Positions 1-13,035 of a DNA stretch of 64,000 bases are shown here, piece after piece; within the stretch, counting starts at the first letter, position 1; each line of letters starts with the position of its first letter. The stretch lies in assembly GCA_029531795.1 (NCBI GenBank), contig JAPEIS010000016.1, positions 310,001-374,000 of the forward strand. The letters run 5' to 3'. Both the position numbers and the translations under genes were made by a program. This stretch comes from Sclerotinia nivalis. Taxonomy: Eukaryota; Ascomycota; Leotiomycetes; Helotiales; Sclerotiniaceae. The notes below the pieces were generated by a model. That model did not search any database, had not been told where the DNA came from, and worked only from the letters and a program-made list of their open reading frames with translations.

Positions 1-677
1 AGGTGTTTTGCATTCTGGTCAGATTTGCATGTCGACAGATCGCATAATAATTCACGCCGATATAGCAGACAAATTCTTGGAAATTTTGAAAGCAACTTTT
101 TCCGCTATTGCATCATCAGCACCTGATCCACCACTTGTTGTTAACGCTGCCGCAAAAGCTCGATTGCAGGAGGTAGTCTCAAAAGCTATATCAGAAGGGG
201 CTTCCAGTCTTTTTGGAGGTACTGAGCAGCTACAGCTAAAGGAAACTAATGGATCATCTCCAGTAATTTTTACGCCCATGATCATTGGAGATATAAAAGA
301 AGACATGCCACTATGGCGTGATGAAAACTTCGGGCCTGTGGTAGCATACAGAATTGCCAAGTCTGATGAAGAAGCTATAGAAATGGCAAATAATACCGAG
401 TATGGGCTATCAGCAGCCGTGTTTACTCAAGATTTGCGAAAAGGTTTTGCCATCGCAAAGCAATTAGAGTCCGGGTGAGTTTTTCCAAGGAACTCACACT
501 TGTGAGATTATCGCTGAGGATATCAATTATAGGGTCGTTCATATCAATAGTATGAGTGTTCGAGATGAGCCTGCTTTGCCAATGGGAGGTGTGAAGAAGA
601 GTGGTTGGGGTAGATTTAATACCATCCTTGGGATGGAGGAGTTTTTAATCGCAAAATCAGTGACTTGGGATGTTTGA
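1..677 (+). CDS. Aldehyde dehydrogenase, C-terminal part (salicylaldehyde/vanillin dehydrogenase type), 5' end outside window
   Basis: NAD(P)-dependent oxidation of an aldehyde to the acid. The reading frame enters from the left edge (codons from base 2) and contains the active-site segment HSGQICMSTDR, with the nucleophilic Cys codon at 26-28. Further on are the family blocks ENFGPVVAYRI, NNTEYGLSAAVFT and, after an intron at 475-532 (GTGAGT...TATAG), PMGGVKKSGWGR; the stop is at 675-677. The GQICMS form of the cysteine motif resembles DoxF-like salicylaldehyde or vanillin dehydrogenases more than general ALDHs; this subfamily call is inference. The catalytic Glu region and cofactor fold lie upstream and cannot be judged. 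No break is seen in the part present. The next gene on the same strand is an MFS relic 1 kb downstream, so an old catabolic/export gene pair is possible but not shown. Confidence 0.9.
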
Positions 678-1658
678 GGCCATTAGATATATGAAAGAAT
701 AGCGGTGTAATGAATACTCACGTTGATTTGGAATGGAATGATGTCGCATGAGCATTATTGATTGATGGTGAATATCGAACAAAATTCTGATTGTTGACTT
801 GGGTGCAAAACGACTCACCGCCTTTGTCCAAATTCTGCCACTATGCACAATGATTCCAATCTAGACCACCACCAACGTAAAATCGGTAGAGGGGGTATGT
901 GTGTGAACATGGTTTTAGTAGGTATGCATCGTGGAATTGAGCCTCTCTTTCAAAGTGGAGACACTTTCGCAGGACATGGATTCAGAAGCCTTCACATTGG
1001 AATGTCCAACAAACTCTAAGGAAGCATCTCTGGATCCTCGGCTCCTTTCATCTGCATCAGACCTCCACCAACAGTTAGTTGTATGTGGTAATTCCGAATT
1101 CGGGTACCTATCATCGACTCGAGTGAATATCGTGATTACCGAAGGGCCGGCCCTTTCAAGTTCGATGATACATCTTTAAAAAGGAGAATTTTCCTTCGCT
1201 TTCTCTGTGTATACCCAAGTTTAAAGAAGAATTTCCGAGGGATTCTCAGGGAAATCTGTCGGAAAGAGTCCTCAAATCATCCCTGCGTATCAACAAGACC
1301 TTCGATCACTCTTATCAAATCGCTTCGAGCATTCGTGCCTTTCAATCCAACTTCATTCCAACACGTTTCTCGCCGCATCTTATCTTCAAGTGATGTTAAG
1401 CAAATCTTACAGCTGTATATTGAAAGATGTAGTATTATTGCAACCTTCCTCGTTAGGAAATGTTCCAACAGTTGGAATTTTTGACTTGAAAAAATTGCGA
1501 AGCCAAGGTTCAATGGCCATGCCTTTGTTTGAAATCAATTATTGCTGTCTATACTTTGATCAGCTACTTTATGCATAGACAACACCGAATTTAGCTGTGC
1601 TCAAAATTTACCTATCTCCTTGTTTCTCACTGTGCTAACAGAACTTTGCCATTTCAAG
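678..1658. other. Intergenic region between ALDH and MFS relic
   Basis: No convincing gene. Short frames (for example 931-1179) start at non-ATG codons, have no recognisable domain and no splice partners that extend them. The right part presumably holds the former promoter of the MFS gene. Confidence 0.5.
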
Positions 1659-3832
1659 ATGGCCGTTCCCTCGGACAAACAAATGAAAGTGACCGACCTG
1701 GAGACCGGCTCTGTTCAAGAAGACATATCAGGGGAAGAGATATCGACGATTCGGGAGAGCTCTGTGGAGAAAAAGTCGAATTTGCCGAGTCCGGAGATCA
1801 CATATATCAAGGGATGGAGATTCCACCTTATAACCCTCGCGTAAGTGATATGACAGTCTTAGAAAGGAAAGTGCTTTTGCCAACCATCGATTAAATGTAA
1901 TATAGGATTATTTTGAGTGTGTTTTTTTGTGAATATGGAAGTCTCCATTGTAAGCACATCACTCGTGACTATGACCAACGAGTTTCACTGTTTCAATGAA
2001 TCTACTTGGGTTATCACGGCATATCTCGCTACCTACACAGGTAATTAATTATTCTTTTGATCTTTAACTTTCTTCTTGTGATGTGGTCTCGAGTTGATTA
2101 CCGAGATCAAGTCGGACAACAAATTGGGGGAACTCCAATTCAAGAATTCGTGGATAACACCTTAACCTACAGGGTTCTTGATTATTTGGGGACGACTCAG
2201 TGATGTCTTTGGTCGAAAATGGACATATGTTGCGGCAAACTTCATATTCCTTGCCTTTTCGGTTGGTTGTGGTGCTGCTCAATCCATGCTACAACTGTAA
2301 GTCTTCACATATTCCACCCTTCAAAGATTACACGCATCTAATTATCCTATCTTTCATCATGTAGGATCATTTGTCGTGCCTTTCAAGGTTTAGGAGCCTC
2401 TGGCGCGTTCTCAGTCTCCTTAACGATCTTCTATGAATTCATTCCCCCGCCAAAGTATCCGTTGTATAGTAGTTTTATATCAATGTCAAGTACTGTGTGC
2501 TCTTATTGGACCATTGATAGGCGGTATCGTTGATACCAAATCTACATGGAGATGGATATTCTTCATGAAGTAGATGTCCTCTTCCCTCTTCGTCATCAAC
2601 TCACTAACTTTGAGAGCAGTGTCTTTGGATCAGCCATTGTTCTTGTTTTGATCGTCTTTTTACTACCGGGAAATTCCCATATCATGGATCATCTACTCCC
2701 CCAATAAATGTCCACTGGCAACCTTTGCTGAAAAGGGTCGATTTCATGGATGCATTACTGCTCTTAAGTGCTTCTGTACTCCTCATTACTTCATTACTCG
2801 AGGTCTCAACTGTCTTTAGTTGGTCTTCAGCCGCGACGATATGTCTCCTGACCATATCCGGTATACTATGGATAGGGTTCGTTGTATGGGAATGGTTTGT
2901 GGGAAGTAGTAAGGGTGTTCAAGAACCTATGTTCCCTCGGGTTCTGTTAAACAATCGATTATGGATGGGAATAGCTTCGGAAGTCATGTAGTAGATCATC
3001 GCATCGACGACTCATATCGGTGAATCCTACTCAATACATTGAGACATCAGCTGACTATTTTTTGATCCCCAAGAACATCCTTCTTCGTGGGCATTCCACC
3101 CCAAGTTATCATAATTGAAATTCCCCAAAAAGCACAGGCTGTGTGCGGAGACTCCCCGTGGCAAGCCGGATATCGACTAATAGCATACACCCTCGCTGTG
3201 CCCGTTGGTAGCATCGTTGCAAACACAATCATCGGCAAAACCAAAATGCCTCCTATCTATCTCCTATTCTGCGGTACAGCTATACAAGTGCTCGGCGCCG
3301 GATTGTTACTCACAATTCCCGCCTCTGGGAAGATACCCGGACAGATTCATTTCTTCGAGGCGCTTATTGCTTTAGGGGTGGGCAGTTCTTTCGCTATACT
3401 TTTGGTATTGAATCCACATTGTATTGACAGAAGATACATAGGTGCGTTTGTGCCTTGCTCACCTAATCTTACATTTTTTTCTTAAAATTAATCCTCCTCT
3501 AACATATATCCTAGCCACCGCTTCTGGAGAAATCGTTCAATTTCGCATGATAGGAAGTACACTCGGTCTCGTATCTGTAACCACAGCCCTCAACAATCAT
3601 CTATCAAAGAATCTTCCCAAAATCCTCAATGATACTCAGCTCAATAGTGTTTTATGCAATTTCTTCTCTAGACCAACCTTTAAGGAGTCAGATACAGGGA
3701 ATTTTTGGCCAGGGATATGATTTACAGTTGAAAATTCTGATTGGGTTTACGGCGGCTCAGATTTTAACGCTGTTGTTGGTTTGGAATTGGAAAGGCCCGC
3801 AGTTGGGTATTCATAAGAGTGGAGGGCATTAG
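1659..3832 (+). pseudogene. MFS transporter of the 14-TM (DHA2, Tri12/aflatoxin-pump-like) class, disrupted by four frameshifts
   Basis: Homology can be followed from the ATG at 1659 to the stop at 3830-3832: GWRFHLITL before TM1, NMEVSIVSTSLVTM in TM1, motif A GRLSDVFGRKW, then STPPINVHWQPLLKRVDF, VGIPPQVIIIEIPQ and WNWKGPQLG at the end. Plausible introns remain at 1841-1905, 2041-2172, 2297-about 2365, 2570-2616, 2988-3071 and after 3440. The frame breaks at a T7 run (1922-1928, one T too many), near the GTGTG at 2495-2499, at a CCC run (2676-2678, one C short) and near 3640-3655. Because flanking genes are intact over kilobases, random sequencing error is a poor explanation for four indels. 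It would have been a proton-coupled exporter of small molecules in the plasma membrane. Still-recognisable splice sites suggest recent loss. Confidence 0.8.
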
Positions 3833-5030
3833 AGAGCAGGTATGAGGATTGGCTGAGTTGGTGTTAAGCCGACCTGTTACTCTCTCGCCCATATGCTAGA
3901 TGATGTATTTTGGAACCATGTAGCCAGGGGTACAGTCGTCTATGTCTTGCCTTTATGGAAGCATCCAACCAGGATCCTACATTTTCTCCCTGGGACAACA
4001 AGGGAGGAGAATGATGGGACACCTGTTCATCTGAAAAACGCTTAATGTACTTTCATCGCTTCACCAAAATGAATGTCACCTTGATTCACGATGCATGTAA
4101 TATGGGGCATCATAAGGCTGAAAGGCCAATGAGGTTTATATAAATAAATAATGTTAATTAATGGGTGCCGAAGGAACCGAATTCCGAGGCTTAAGCAGTG
4201 ACGATCATGTTCTAGACAAATCATGTTCAAGAATAGTTACACTTTTACATTTACACTAACCATTTCTACTGTATTGTTGCCGAATGCCGTTCAAGTCGAA
4301 CAACATACTTCGGCTCAAGACCATCGCCTACGCCGCAGATTTGTAGGACAGATAAGACCCTTATAAGTTTCAAAGTACCCAATCAAACGCAAATGATTCA
4401 GTCTGTCCGCAATATAGCCATTCACTTACACGTCATGTTGTAACTCCTATTCATTATCTTCAAATACTCTTTATATACTCTTTATAAATTATAATATTGC
4501 AATACGAGTCTTTTCTATTGTGGTCCAACGTCGGGTCAATAGTGAATCCGTGCTCTCCTTACATTTGATACTCCGTACTCCGTACCCCTCTCAGCCCGGT
4601 ACCTTTCCTCAGCCACAGAGCCCTGTTTTAAAATAGTATGTCTACCCCTGTCGCACCCCGAGCCTTACTATTTGTAGCACAAGTGCAACAACTATGAAGG
4701 CTCGTGTAAGGAATTGGTTACAGAAGTCTAAAAGTCAAAAAGTCAACCTCAAACCTTGATGGCCAAGGGAACAAAATAAAATAAAATACAACGTAATCGA
4801 ATAACACAGAACTTGAGTATTTCCAGATTGTCAACGAATTGAAGAGAAACTATATAATCCTAGCGATTATGATAACGACCTAAAGAGTAGTACGATAGGG
4901 CTCCACGCGTCTTTGATCCTGGGGGACATCTTGCGCATTACTACCGTCGCAATTATTCATTCCTTCGACGGCAGATCCCAAAGGATAGAGGAATAATTGG
5001 CTGGGCTTCCAAGGAGTGGAGTTGGGCATA
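3833..5030. other. Intergenic region / Cch1 promoter and 5' leader
   Basis: No gene seen. A direct repeat of TACTCCGTAC lies at about 4569-4585. The stretch next to the Cch1 start carries a purine-rich leader; no clear TATA box close to the start codon. Confidence 0.45.
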
Positions 5031-8000
5031 ATGCCTCCAAATAATACCTATGGTTCCAATAATTCATCAAGTCCTCCTCAATCGATACCTCTACGAGATT
5101 TAACTCGACCACCCGATTCCGCAGGTTTAGGAGATTTAGGAGATGAAGCGCGGCCGCTCACACGAGGGAGGAGTCTTTTGACGGGTGGAGGCGTCCGTCC
5201 GATGAGTAGTAGCATAAATGCCGGTACCGGGTATGAAAGGCTAGAAGATTTTTCTCCTAGTCCAGCGGGCAGGTCACAGCGAACAGATGGCTCCGCGGTG
5301 CCTTTGAGACTACAATCATCTGTTGGGAGAGGACATGAAGATGAGATACAAACACCTACCTCGCCGATGGGAAACCCCGCAGATTTTCAAGCCGCACTGG
5401 GATTCGCTGGCTTGAACGTACCGGACATCAGTCTATCTCATGCTCCCAGAGAAAGGTCCATGTCTTTTGGATCTGAACACTCTCTTACACCTTATGTACA
5501 TCCTTATGAGGACGTGGGGGATAACGATAATCCTTACTTTCCTTCCGATTCTGATCAAATACCCTTGACGGATTCGAACCACCTTCAACCAATGAGCGGG
5601 GCACAACCTACTACTCCAGATGGCCAGCGAAACGATAGATCTAGCTTTCAATCCATCAGCTTCCACTCACCAGGATCGGATTACAGAGGGTCTAGGCTAG
5701 GCGATGATCTTCCGCATGCGGAAGCAGGTCTCTCATCATTTGGCACAAGGTCGAGATCGCAAAGTTATGGAGCCAACCTGTCACCCACTGGGAATAGATC
5801 TAGATCTCCATCCAGCGCAGGGGCACTATCCAGAGCTGGATCGATGGTGAGGGCTATGTCACAACGTGTAGTTAATCTTAGCGGTGAAGCTGAACTTATC
5901 GAAGAAAGTGCTAGAAGACAGGCACATAGTATCGAGGAACCATTTATGCCTTCACGCAGATCATACGAACCTAATGTTGAAGATACAGCTTACCGGCCGA
6001 ATACCATGCTTCATCCATTTGAAAAGCCTCCGGCAAGAACTTTGGATGGACCTGGAACGGATCAGTGGCAAGCACAGGGTGCTCCTAACCCTCTCAGAGG
6101 AAAGACACTAGGCGTGTTTTCACCGGAAAACAAGATTCGATTAAAACTTTGTGATGTTTTGGTTTATCCAGTTACTGAACCAGCGATTCTAGTATTAATT
6201 GTCATACAAACAATTCTCCTTGCCGTGGATGCCGCCCCTTCTGTATATACTCACCCTCGGCGCCCCAAATGGGGCTCTAAAACGGACTATGCTCTGCTGG
6301 GCCTTTTTACAATTTTCACCCTGGAAGTAATAGCGCGTATTATTGTGTCTGGTTTTATCGCCAATGCAGCTGAATACAGCACAATAGACCGCCAACGTGG
6401 AGCTAGAGCGGCAATTGTGGATAGGTATCGATCCATATTCGCACCTCAGCGAAAATCATCTGTCAGAAGAGCACGTGCATCATCTTCTGAGGGAACCACA
6501 AATACACAACGACCTATTGTCAATACCTTCGCTCAGATGCAAGCAATGACAAGCACTGTTGAGCAAGCTCAACGACTGCAATTAGCCAGGAGAGCGTTCC
6601 TCAGGCATTCTTTCAATCGACTCGACTTCGTAGCGGTTGTATCTTATTGGGTGGCGTTTGTCCTCAGCTTTCTTGGGGTGGAATATACCTACCATCTATA
6701 TATATTCCGCATGTTGAGTAGCTTACGTATTCTTCGATTGCTTGCACTTACGAACGGTACTGCTGTAAGTTATATATTGTTTTCGCTTCCTGTGCACTTC
6801 TGACCATTACCTAGATAATTCTTCGAAGTTTGAAAAAAGCAACTCCTTTGCTACTCAACGTGTCTTTCCTCATCGGCTTCTTCTGGCTGCTGTTTGCTAT
6901 TATCGGTATACAGAGTTTTAAAGGAAGTCTCGATCGTCAGTGCGTATGGATCGATCCCGATGACATCCAAAATACCAATAATACAGCATTTATCAATAAC
7001 TTTCAATATTGCGGAGGACAGTTTAATAAGGACGACTCGTCTCATGACCCCTGGATGAAATCCAGTGGGGCCAATCCTCTCTACCCTTTAATCCCTGGTG
7101 CCGCTTCGTCTAAAGGCTACTTGTGCCCTGAGGGATCTTATTGTGTTCAACTTCCTCCCGACCTACTTCCTTTCAATGGTACAGCAACCTTTGACAACAT
7201 AGGGCAGTCTTTGGAACTTGTATTCGTTATCATGACAGGTAATACGTTTACCGACCTCATGTATTACACCACAGACTCCGACTATCTTGCAGCCGCAATC
7301 TTCTTTGCCGGCGGGATTGTCATTATGATGCTCTGGCTTATGAACTTGTTGATAGCCGTCATTACTTCATCTTTTCTGGTTATTAGAGGAGAGGGCAAAG
7401 CAAGTGCGTTCGCTGCCCACGCCGATGATGATCATCACGATCCGAGTGCAGATATGCCACGACCGGTGAGTAAGCTAAAGCAGATGTACGAGAAAACCTA
7501 TTGGCTATGGATTTCGATTATTGTCTATGGCCTCGTAGTTCAAGCTTTCCGGAGTTCTAATATGTCAGATTCTCGTGCAAGATTCATCGACATCTCGGAG
7601 GTTGCGGTGACATTTCTGTTGCTAATTGACATCGGTTTGCGATTCGCCTCCGATTGGCGAGACTTCCACAAACATAAGAGAAACCTATTTGACTTGGGGC
7701 TTGCGATCATTACGACAGTTATTTTACTGCCGCCCATTCGAAATTCAGGCCAACCTTATGCTTGGCTTACCGTGTTTCAGATCCTCAGAATCTATCGGGT
7801 TGTCATGGGCGTCGATATAACGAGATCCTTGATCATGTTGGTATTGGGGAATGCAAGTGGTATTGGGAATCTTGTTCTGTTCGTCTTTCTCATTACTTTC
7901 TTGGTTGCTATATTCGCTGCTCAGCTGTTCCGTGGTGAAATCCCGGCACAAGATGACGGAGGAGATACTATTCAAGTTACTTTTGCCACAATATTCAACT

Positions 8001-11000
8001 CTTTCTTGGGCTTATATCAGATTCTATCGAGCGAAAATTGGACCGATATTCTCTATAATGTTACCGGCATAAATAATGCACGCAATACTGGCTGGATCGG
8101 AGCAACATTTCTCATTGGATGGTTCATTCTCGCCAACTTCATTCTGGTGAATATGTTCATAGCTGTCATTCAAGAGAATTTTGACGTTTCAGAAGACGAA
8201 AAACGCATGCAACAAGTGAAGGCTTTTCTCACCAGGAAAGAGGTTGATACCTCTTCTAGCAACCTTGCATTATCGTCCATCCTTCGGTTTGGTCGATCTA
8301 AAGCGAAAAAAGATCCTCTAGATTATGGACCAGCAACAATGGAAATGTTATTGAAAGATGCAGTCGTGAAAGACTTTCTCGACGACGAAATTGTCCCGGG
8401 ACAACACGAACACGCTGCGGAAAATGCAGCCGCTGAAGCAGCCGGCGTAAAGCCGGGGCTCCTATCCTCTATTTGGGGTAATTTCATGTCTAGACTTTGG
8501 AACAGAGAACCGAATCCGTTCTATTCTAATATATCATTCTCTCTCAAGTCTGACGACTCTCAAGGCACCAGGGCAATGGCAAAGGAAGCCGTCTCCGCCT
8601 CATCACAACGCAAGAAAGCACAACGAGAATATTTGGCCAAACACCCTTCTTACAATAATGCATTGTTCATATTTAGGCCCAATAACCCCATCAGGAGACT
8701 TTGTCAGAGATGCGTCGGACCTGGACGCGGGAGTGAACGTTTTGATGGCGTTGAGCCTAATTTGTCAATTTGGTATGGCTTTTCGGCATTCTTATATATA
8801 TGCATTGTCGCAATGGTGTTGTTGGCATGTATAACAACACCTCTATACCAAAGAGAATACTTCATAGCCAATCCGGGGAAATCGACTGGGAACAATTGGT
8901 TTGTCTTTTGTGATTTTATCTTCGGTTTAATTTTTACCGTCGAGGCTCTTATAAAGGTCATTGCAGACGGATTCTTTTGGACTCCGAACGCATACTATAG
9001 AAGTACTTGGGGCTTCATAGATGGTCTAGTGCTTGTCACCTTATGGATCAACGTCATTACCTCGTTGATGGATGACGGGGCGATTGCACGAGCAGTTGGG
9101 GCGTTCAAAGCCTTGCGAGCTCTTCGATTGCTTAACGTCAGCGACAGTGCTAGAAACACATTTCACTCTGTGATCCTTGTCGGTGGTCTCAAAGTTCTTT
9201 CGGTAAGAAATCCTTTTCCGTGTTACTTTAAATGTTTGCTAACATGTCTATAGGCTGCCTTTGTTTCCATGTCTCTCTTGATCCCTTTTGCAATATACGG
9301 CGTGAACCTTTTTAACGGCCAGTTGGAGACGTGCAATGACGGCGACATCAATAATCTGACTGACTGCTTTGGCGAATATTACAGTCAACCATTCAGTGGT
9401 GATTGGAACATCGTTTCGCCTAGGCAGGTGGGAAATCCCTGGTACGATTTTGATAATTTTGGAGGCTCCCTGTTTATACTTTTCCAAATCGTATCACAAG
9501 AAGGTTGGGTCGATGTAATGTTTGAGACAATGTCCATTACTGGTCGTGGTCTTAATCCGGGTGATCCCACCTCTGCCGAGTTCAATGCAGTTTTTTTCGT
9601 CATTTTCAATCTCCTTGCTACGGTCTTCATCCTTACTTTGTTTATCTCTGTGTTTATGCGAAATTACACGGAACAAACTGGGATCGCATTTTTGACATCT
9701 GATCAGAGATCTTGGGTTGAGTTGCGGAAACTTCTAAGGCAGGTTTCTCCATCCAAACGTCCTTCCGCCAAAGATCCACATTGGTGGAGAGATTGGTGTT
9801 ACAAAAGAGCCACTCGAAAGCATGGAAAGTGGCACTCGGCTATGACCTTAACTCTCGTCTTCCACCTCATTCTACTGTTATTAGAGTTCTATCCCGAGCC
9901 AAAGTGGTGGGATACAACCAGAGACTATATATTCTTGGCTTGCACAATATTTTATACTCTCAACGTTATCGTCCGTATCATCGGTCTAACCTGGCCCCGA
10001 TTTCGACGAAGTTCTTGGGATGTGTTCTCAATTTTCGCCGTCTCCGGAACCCTAGTTACCACATTACTCCTTTTGACCAACTTCAACTCTCAGGTATATG
10101 TTCAGCTACACAAGTTGTTCCTTGTCGCTATCGTTCTACTTTTAATTCCTCGAAACGATGCTCTAGATCAGCTATTCAAAACAGCAGCTGCCAGTTTGAC
10201 AGCCATTGGAAACTTATTGGCAACTTGGTTTGTCTTGTTTATGGTTTTTGCTATCGCTATGACTCAGACCTTCGGACTCACTCGATTTAGTACTCAAGAG
10301 ACCGATAATCTCAACATGCGAACTGTACCAAAAACGCTAATTATGCTGTTTCGAATGTCTTGTGGAGAGGGTTGGAATCAAATCATGGAAGATTATGCGA
10401 CTGTTACGCCTCCATTCTGCACACAAGGCGACACCTTCTTTGACAGCGACTGCGGAAGTCCCACGTGGGCTCGGATATTGTTCAGTTCGTGGAACATTGT
10501 GAGCATGTACATTTTCACCAGTTTGTTTGTGTCACTTATCTACGAGAGTTTCAGTTATGTCTTTCAAAGATCAAATGGCTTATCTAAAGTCAGTCGTGAT
10601 GAGATTAGGCGCTTCAAGGAGGCTTGGGCTACTTTAGATCCGGACGGTACAGGATTCATTGAAAAAGAGCACTTTCCAAGGTTGTTGGGTGAACTTTCTG
10701 GTGTCTTTGAAATGCGTGTATATTCACAAGAAGATTCGGTTCGCAGAATTCTCGAAGATGTACAAGCAGAACCGGCCAATGGAAGGTTGAATTCTATTTC
10801 GAGCCCAAGCGCATCTAGTGGTATTGATTTGAAAAAATTGAATGAAAGAATTTCTCAAATCGATGTTGGACGAGTACGAAGAGATAGAGCTCGATTTAAT
10901 CTTTTCTATGAAGAGGTTTTGGTATCGGCGGACCCTGATCGTGGTATTTCTTTTACGACTGTATTGATGGTTTTGGCTCATTACAATGTCATTAGTGATA

Positions 11001-11718
11001 ACAAGAGCTTGAAGTAAGTCGTTTGAATGATGTTTTTTATTCTATAACTAATGATTGGTGTAGGCTTGAGGAATTCTTACGTCGTCGTGCACGTCTACAA
11101 AGAGTCGAAGAAGAAGTCCGAAGGCGAATTGTGGTTGGATTTTTCGATACTATGTAAGTTTCTTAGGTTCCTCTTGAGGTAATTTGCTAACATGAATACA
11201 GGTACTGGTCAAGAAGATTCAGGAAACACATGGAAAGGAAGAAGTCTGGCCGCATGACAGATATCCCACAATTAGGACCAGAAGTCTACGTCGACGAGGT
11301 AGAAACATCTACCAAGAAACACAAAACATCCACATCAATCAGCGGATCCCTATTATCCCCAACAGATATCACCGATTCTCGAAACTCCTTCGTAACACAT
11401 GGACTCGATGGCTCACCATTAAGACAACGTCGCGGTACAGATGCATCGATTAATACAGGATTCCCATCAATGTCCTCGGCTGTAAGTCCAACGCTTAGTC
11501 CACTTCAAGCACATGGTACAGGATCGGCATTTTCGTTTGAGGGTGTGAGTATGGGTGAAGGAGCGGGTGCGGCTGGTATTAGTAGTGTGGCGAGTAGTAG
11601 GAGGGGAAGTGCGGTTAGTGCGGAGAATGTCCTTGAGGTGTTGGATAATTCGGCATGGGGTGAGAGTATTCGGAGGAGTTTTACGATGAGGAGGCCGAGT
11701 AAGAGAAGTAGTGGGTGA
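5031..11718 (+). CDS. cch1: Voltage-gated-type high-affinity calcium channel, pore subunit Cch1
   Basis: Pore subunit of the plasma-membrane Ca2+ channel that in fungi works with Mid1 and is controlled through calcineurin (family knowledge). Exons 5031-6764, 6815-9202, 9254-11013, 11064-11153 and 11202-11718 keep frame and give 2162 aa, a normal length. Residues 1-370 are a Ser/Pro-rich disordered N-terminus. Four six-TM repeats follow, starting near residues 373, 815, 1231 and 1569, each with an Arg-rich S4 (for example MLSSLRILRLLALT). Pore loops read MTGNTFTDL (about 719), SSENWTDIL (about 983), SQEGWVDVM (about 1457) and SCGEGWNQIM (about 1745), so the ring is N-E-E-E. An EF-hand-like loop DPDGTGFIEKEH is near 1830, and the tail is Ser-rich. 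The ATG at 5031 is preferred to the GTG at 5016. The gene is intact and the only one in its 7 kb. Confidence 0.97.
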
Positions 11719-12192
11719 GAGGAGGCTCGAGATAGATTACTGTGATGATGGGGTTTGTATCTAATACTTGAGGGTGTGGGTTAATTCTAGGGTTCATGTA
11801 TTCGCAGGCTGAAGCTTGAAGCCCGGGGAAGAGAATAGAAGAGAAGAAGAGAAGAGGAGAAAAAGACAGACAACTACGGCGGGAATCGGATTTGAAAATA
11901 GCAGGTAATGGTGGCATCAGGAACCTGGTAGTTAGGCTGAGGAATAAGAGGTGCATGTGAGGAGTTTATTGGGAGCATTTTGAAAGAGCGTTTTTCTCTT
12001 TTCTGTTTGTTGTCTGTCTGTTACTTGTTTATATTATAATATGATGGGAATGAGGACATGTTTCCTTTTATCTCTTTTTTATATTTTATATTTTATTTTA
12101 TACTTTTTTTTTAATAATTTCTTGGCTTTGATTCTTGGTTCATGGTTTTTTGATGTAGGGGTGCGGGGGGATTGAAAATTAAAAGGGGGCGC

Positions 12193-12248
12193 TTGTAGAG
12201 AGGAGCTTGAGAGAGGGGATTTGTAGAGAGGAGCTTGAGAGATGGGAG
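12193..12248. repeat. Tandem duplication, 28-bp unit, two copies
   Basis: The block beginning TTGTAGAGAGGAGCTTGAGA occurs at 12193 and again at 12221, with a short GGGGAT spacer in the first copy. Confidence 0.8.
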
Positions 12249-12934
12249 GCGCGAGGTGTGAAGGAGATACCTAGACTGGTTTTTTTTTTTTTTTTTTTTT
12301 GGTTCGTTTGTGCATTTTTGATTTCTGATTTTGGGATGGGATGGAATGGGGTGAATGGGTGTGTAAGTAGGGAGGGGTGAATGGAGGGGGAATGGAAGGG
12401 GAAGGAAGGAAAAAGGGCTAGGTGTGGAGGAGAAGGGTCTGCGGGAATTCGGTTGGGGGGAACGGAGGTGGGAGTGGAGGATATGGAACGGATAAAGAGA
12501 CTGAGATTAGAAATTTTTAAAGCGCAGTGTTTAGTTTAAGAGGTGTTTGTATCGCTTGCGTTCGTTGCATTGCATTGTATAGCCTGGCGTTTAGCTTTGG
12601 GTATTTTATTTTACTGCGAGTTTTTGGCTTTTTGGTTGGTGGCTTTGGTTGATAGATTGATAGGTTGGTGATGGAGGTGGGGAAGGAGGGAAGAGGATCT
12701 GCGGGCTTGAAACCGCGCGGTTGGTTAGGGGGGTAGAGTCGATAGGGCAGGATAGGTAGGGTTATCGGGTATATAGTATAGGGTTTATAATATATAGTTA
12801 TTTTGTGTAGAGAGAGAGAGAGAGAGATAGGTATGTAGATAGATAGTTAGGTATGTAAATAGAACAATGATAATGAGAATGAGAATGAGAATGATGGTTT
12901 AAAATTTAAAATTTAAAGTTGAAAGTTGAGATTC

Positions 12935-12976
12935 GGGGTTGGGGATGGGGATTGGGTTGTTGGGAATTGGGGATGG
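12935..12976 (+). other. Potential G-quadruplex sequence
   Basis: Three G4 runs separated by TT and AT, then ATT and a G3 run, followed by more G runs. The spacing fits the intramolecular quadruplex rule. It lies directly before the GTATT microsatellite, in non-coding DNA. Confidence 0.5.
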
Positions 12977-12985
12977 GGATTGATT

Positions 12986-13035
12986 GTATTGTATTGTATT
13001 GTATTGTATTGTATTGTATTGTATTGTATTGTATT
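12986..13035. repeat. (GTATT)10 microsatellite
   Basis: Ten exact copies of the pentanucleotide; flanked by other low-complexity DNA (GATGA, ATGG and TAGA tracts to about 13200). Confidence 0.95.

Noticed and set aside
931..1179. 82-aa frame between ALDH and the MFS relic
   Set aside because: Starts at GTG, no domain, not extendable by splicing.
5565..5585. tRNA B-box-like GATTCGAACC
   Set aside because: It is inside the Cch1 coding exon and no tRNA cloverleaf can be built around it.
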